Assembly: GCF_003369795.1 (NCBI RefSeq)
Contig: NZ_CP026730.1
Coordinates: forward strand, 3,768,501 to 3,832,500
From: Streptomyces sp. CB09001
Lineage (GTDB): Bacteria; Actinomycetota; Actinomycetes; Streptomycetales; Streptomycetaceae
Direction: 5' to 3'
DNA length: 64,000 bases
A program made the translations under genes and the position numbers. Below the pieces are notes generated by a model. It was given only the letters and a program-made list of their open reading frames with translations. It made no database searches and was not told the DNA's origin. Positions 62,391-64,000 of the stretch are shown here, one piece after another (the stretch's first letter is position 1; each line of letters starts with the position of its first letter).

Positions 62391-63686
62391 TCACGCCTCC
62401 GCGACCACCACGGCGTCGGCCGGCGCCCCGCCCTGTGTGACCACCCGGCTCCTGGCCAGCGACGGCTGATTCTGTACGTCGGTGAGCTGCCGCCCCAGCC
62501 GCACCGCCAGCACCGTGATCCCCAGCGAGAACAACAGGAACGCCACGATGTACGGCGCGTGCAGCGAGGCCCCGAGGGGCCCGCCGACCGCCGGACCGAT
62601 CGCCAGCGCGAGCTGCTTCACCAGGGCGAAGGCGGAGTTGTACTGCCCGGCGAGACCGGTCGGCGCCAGATCGGCCACCAGCGGCGCCAGCGTCGGCGAC
62701 AGCATCGCCTCACCCAGCCCGAACAGCGCGTACGTCGAGATGAACGCGGCCGTGGCCATCGTCTGGCTGCCGTGCCCCAGCCCCGCATACCCGGCCACGG
62801 CCCACGCCACGGCCCAGATCAGCCCCACGGACGCGATCACCCGGGAGCGCTTGCGCCGTTCCACGAACTTCAGCACCGCGAACTGCGCGACCACGATCAC
62901 CAGCGTGTTCGCAGCCAGCGCGGTCCCCAGCGCGGACGTGGAGATCCCGGCCGCCTCGACGCCGTACGCGCTCAGCCCCGACTCGAACTGCCCGTAGCAG
63001 GCGAAGAACAGCACGAAGCCCAGCACGCACAGCTGCACCATGGCCCGATTGCCGAGGAGCTGCTTCCAGCTTCCGCCGCCGGGCTGTCCCGGCGCCTCCC
63101 CGATCCGCGGTGCGCGCGGCGCCCGCACCGTCGCCATGACGGCGACCAGCACCAGGAACATCGCCGCCTCGATCGCGAACAGCAGCGTGAAGGACGACGC
63201 GCTCGTGGTGTCGACCAGGTGACCGCCGATGAGCCCGCCGACGCCGAGCCCCAGGTTCTGCAGGAAGAACTGCATCGCGAACGCGCGCGACCGGGTCTCC
63301 GTCGTCGAGCAGTCCACGATCATCGTCGCCAGCGCCGGCTGCATCACGGCCTGCCCGGCTCCCAGCGCGGCGGCGGACAACAGCACCGTGCCGGCCGAGG
63401 CCGACAGCCCGAGGCTCAGCGCACCGATCGCGGCGGTGACCAGGGCGAGCAGCAGCACCGGCAGCGGACCCCGGCGGACGATGGCCCGCCCGGCGAACGG
63501 CAGCACGATCAGCGCGGCCACGGCGAAGACGGCGAGCACGAGGCCCGCCGTGACAGAACCCAGTCCCCGTACCTGCGCCACATAGACGTACAGGTAGGGG
63601 ACCGTGAAGCCGAGTCCGAACGCGCTGAGTGCGTTGCCCACGTGGATCCGGCGCATCGCCGCGCCCATTGCCCTGGTCACGTTCAC
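62391..63686 (-). CDS. MFS transporter (multidrug-efflux-like)
   Basis: A 431-aa protein with 12 predicted helices. The loop between TM2 and TM3 has the MFS motif A variant (GRAIVRRGPLPVL). The motif ALGAGQAVMQPAL near TM4 and GLGEAMLSPTLAPLVADLAP near TM10 are like drug efflux families (MdtH-like). Start ATG 63686. It is divergent from a MarR-like regulator, a common repressor-pump pair. Confidence 0.9.
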   Translation of the reverse strand: MNVTRAMGAAMRRIHVGNALSAFGLGFTVPYLYVYVAQVRGLGSVTAGLVLAVFAVAALIVLPFAGRAIVRRGPLPVLLLALVTAAIGALSLGLSASAGTVLLSAAALGAGQAVMQPALATMIVDCSTTETRSRAFAMQFFLQNLGLGVGGLIGGHLVDTTSASSFTLLFAIEAAMFLVLVAVMATVRAPRAPRIGEAPGQPGGGSWKQLLGNRAMVQLCVLGFVLFFACYGQFESGLSAYGVEAAGISTSALGTALAANTLVIVVAQFAVLKFVERRKRSRVIASVGLIWAVAWAVAGYAGLGHGSQTMATAAFISTYALFGLGEAMLSPTLAPLVADLAPTGLAGQYNSAFALVKQLALAIGPAVGGPLGASLHAPYIVAFLLFSLGITVLAVRLGRQLTDVQNQPSLARSRVVTQGGAPADAVVVAEA

Positions 63687-63733
63687 CCTCTCTTGATCTC
63701 TCGGATCGTCCGCTCCAGCCGTTAGAGCTGAAG

Positions 63734-63749
63734 ACTTAGAAGCTAAAGT
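63734..63749. promoter_or_regulatory. Possible MarR operator between divergent genes
   Basis: ACTTAG-AAG-CTAAAGT is a near-dyad inside a strongly A/T-rich 63720-63790 interval, which is exceptional for this genome. It lies between the MFS and MarR-like genes and may control both. Confidence 0.5.
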
Positions 63750-63813
63750 TCGAAGGTAAAGAGTACATACCGAAGGACTTCAAAGCAAAGGAGTCGCGTG
63801 CCATACTGCGGTC

Positions 63814-64000
63814 ATGGGCGACACCCCCGGCGCCGGCGAGCCGACACTCGAAGAGCAGATCGCCGCCTACCAGCGCGAGTTCCAGGACCTCGACCCGCAG
63901 GTTGAGAAGATCGTCTCGGCGCTCTCCCGCCTCAACCGCCGTATGAACGTCGCGTACGGCCGCCAGACCGCCGAGCTGGGCATCAGCAACACGGACTGGG
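63814..64000 (+). CDS. MarR-like transcriptional regulator, partial (right edge)
   Basis: The first 62 residues of a protein beginning MGDTPGAGEPTLEEQIAAYQREFQDLDPQVEKIVSALSRLNRRMNVAYGRQTAELGISNTDW. The helix pair followed by the start of a DNA-binding region (ELGISNTDW) matches MarR/DUF-like streptomycete regulators. Position and A/T-rich upstream region support control of the adjacent MFS pump. The DNA-binding wing is beyond the window. Confidence 0.7.
   Translation, partial: MGDTPGAGEPTLEEQIAAYQREFQDLDPQVEKIVSALSRLNRRMNVAYGRQTAELGISNTDW

Overview
The window is high-GC, tightly packed actinobacterial chromosome, almost certainly Streptomyces. Signs are the codon bias, many GTG starts, BldC, an Lsr2-family protein, an NsdA-like TPR regulator, a SARP/AfsR-type regulator, mycothiol-dependent enzymes, SpoIIE-type phosphatases and a valine dehydrogenase. 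From memory the gene order (lsrL, purSQL, purF-purM, vdh, bldC, hrpA) matches the S. coelicolor core around SCO4072-SCO4122, so this is mostly conserved core chromosome with one clear insertion.

Layout. 1-3017: an ABC exporter operon with a two-component sensor (cut by the left edge). 3136-3400: two tRNA-Gly genes, the second structurally abnormal. 3551-13867: an Lsr2-like protein, purS-purQ-purL, five small genes, then purF-purM, so most of the amide-transfer steps of purine synthesis are here. 13946-17444: DUF3073 protein, valine dehydrogenase, an unknown protein and the developmental regulator bldC. 17885-22878: a DUF6274 peptide, the giant helicase hrpA, and tRNA-Asp/Phe/Asp/Glu. 22856-29877: membrane phosphoesterase, zincin, lipoprotein, DEAD-box helicase with a repetitive tail, and an amino-acid permease.

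30025-35130 is a 5.06-kb accessory element inserted in the 3' end of a tRNA-Lys. It is bounded by perfect 46-bp repeats and has no integrase. It carries a ribbon-helix-helix/partner pair behind tandem operators, a DUF6907 protein, a decayed gene, and a translationally coupled pair: an EACC1-type small protein and a caspase-like protease fused to a PQQ-type beta-propeller. This pair is the most likely conflict/defence system in the window.

35203-39766: a broken TetR gene, two tandem membrane-anchored paralogues, a MerR regulator, a GntR regulator divergent from two small genes, and a RibD-like enzyme with reversed domain order. 39837-43838: initiator tRNA, SpoIIE phosphatase, a c-di-AMP riboswitch in front of an M23 peptidase, and an aldo/keto reductase. 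43863-49410: PrsW-type protease, TrmB, A/B-barrel protein, L-2-hydroxyglutarate oxidase and an NsdA-like regulator. 50122-57642: an asparagine-synthase-like protein with a degenerate nucleotide loop, an AfsR-like regulator, and an ECF sigma factor fused to a membrane anchor and an NPCBM-like domain. 57823-64000: TetR regulator, type II NADH dehydrogenase, PAS/SpoIIE/HATPase protein, MFS transporter and a divergent MarR-like regulator cut by the right edge.
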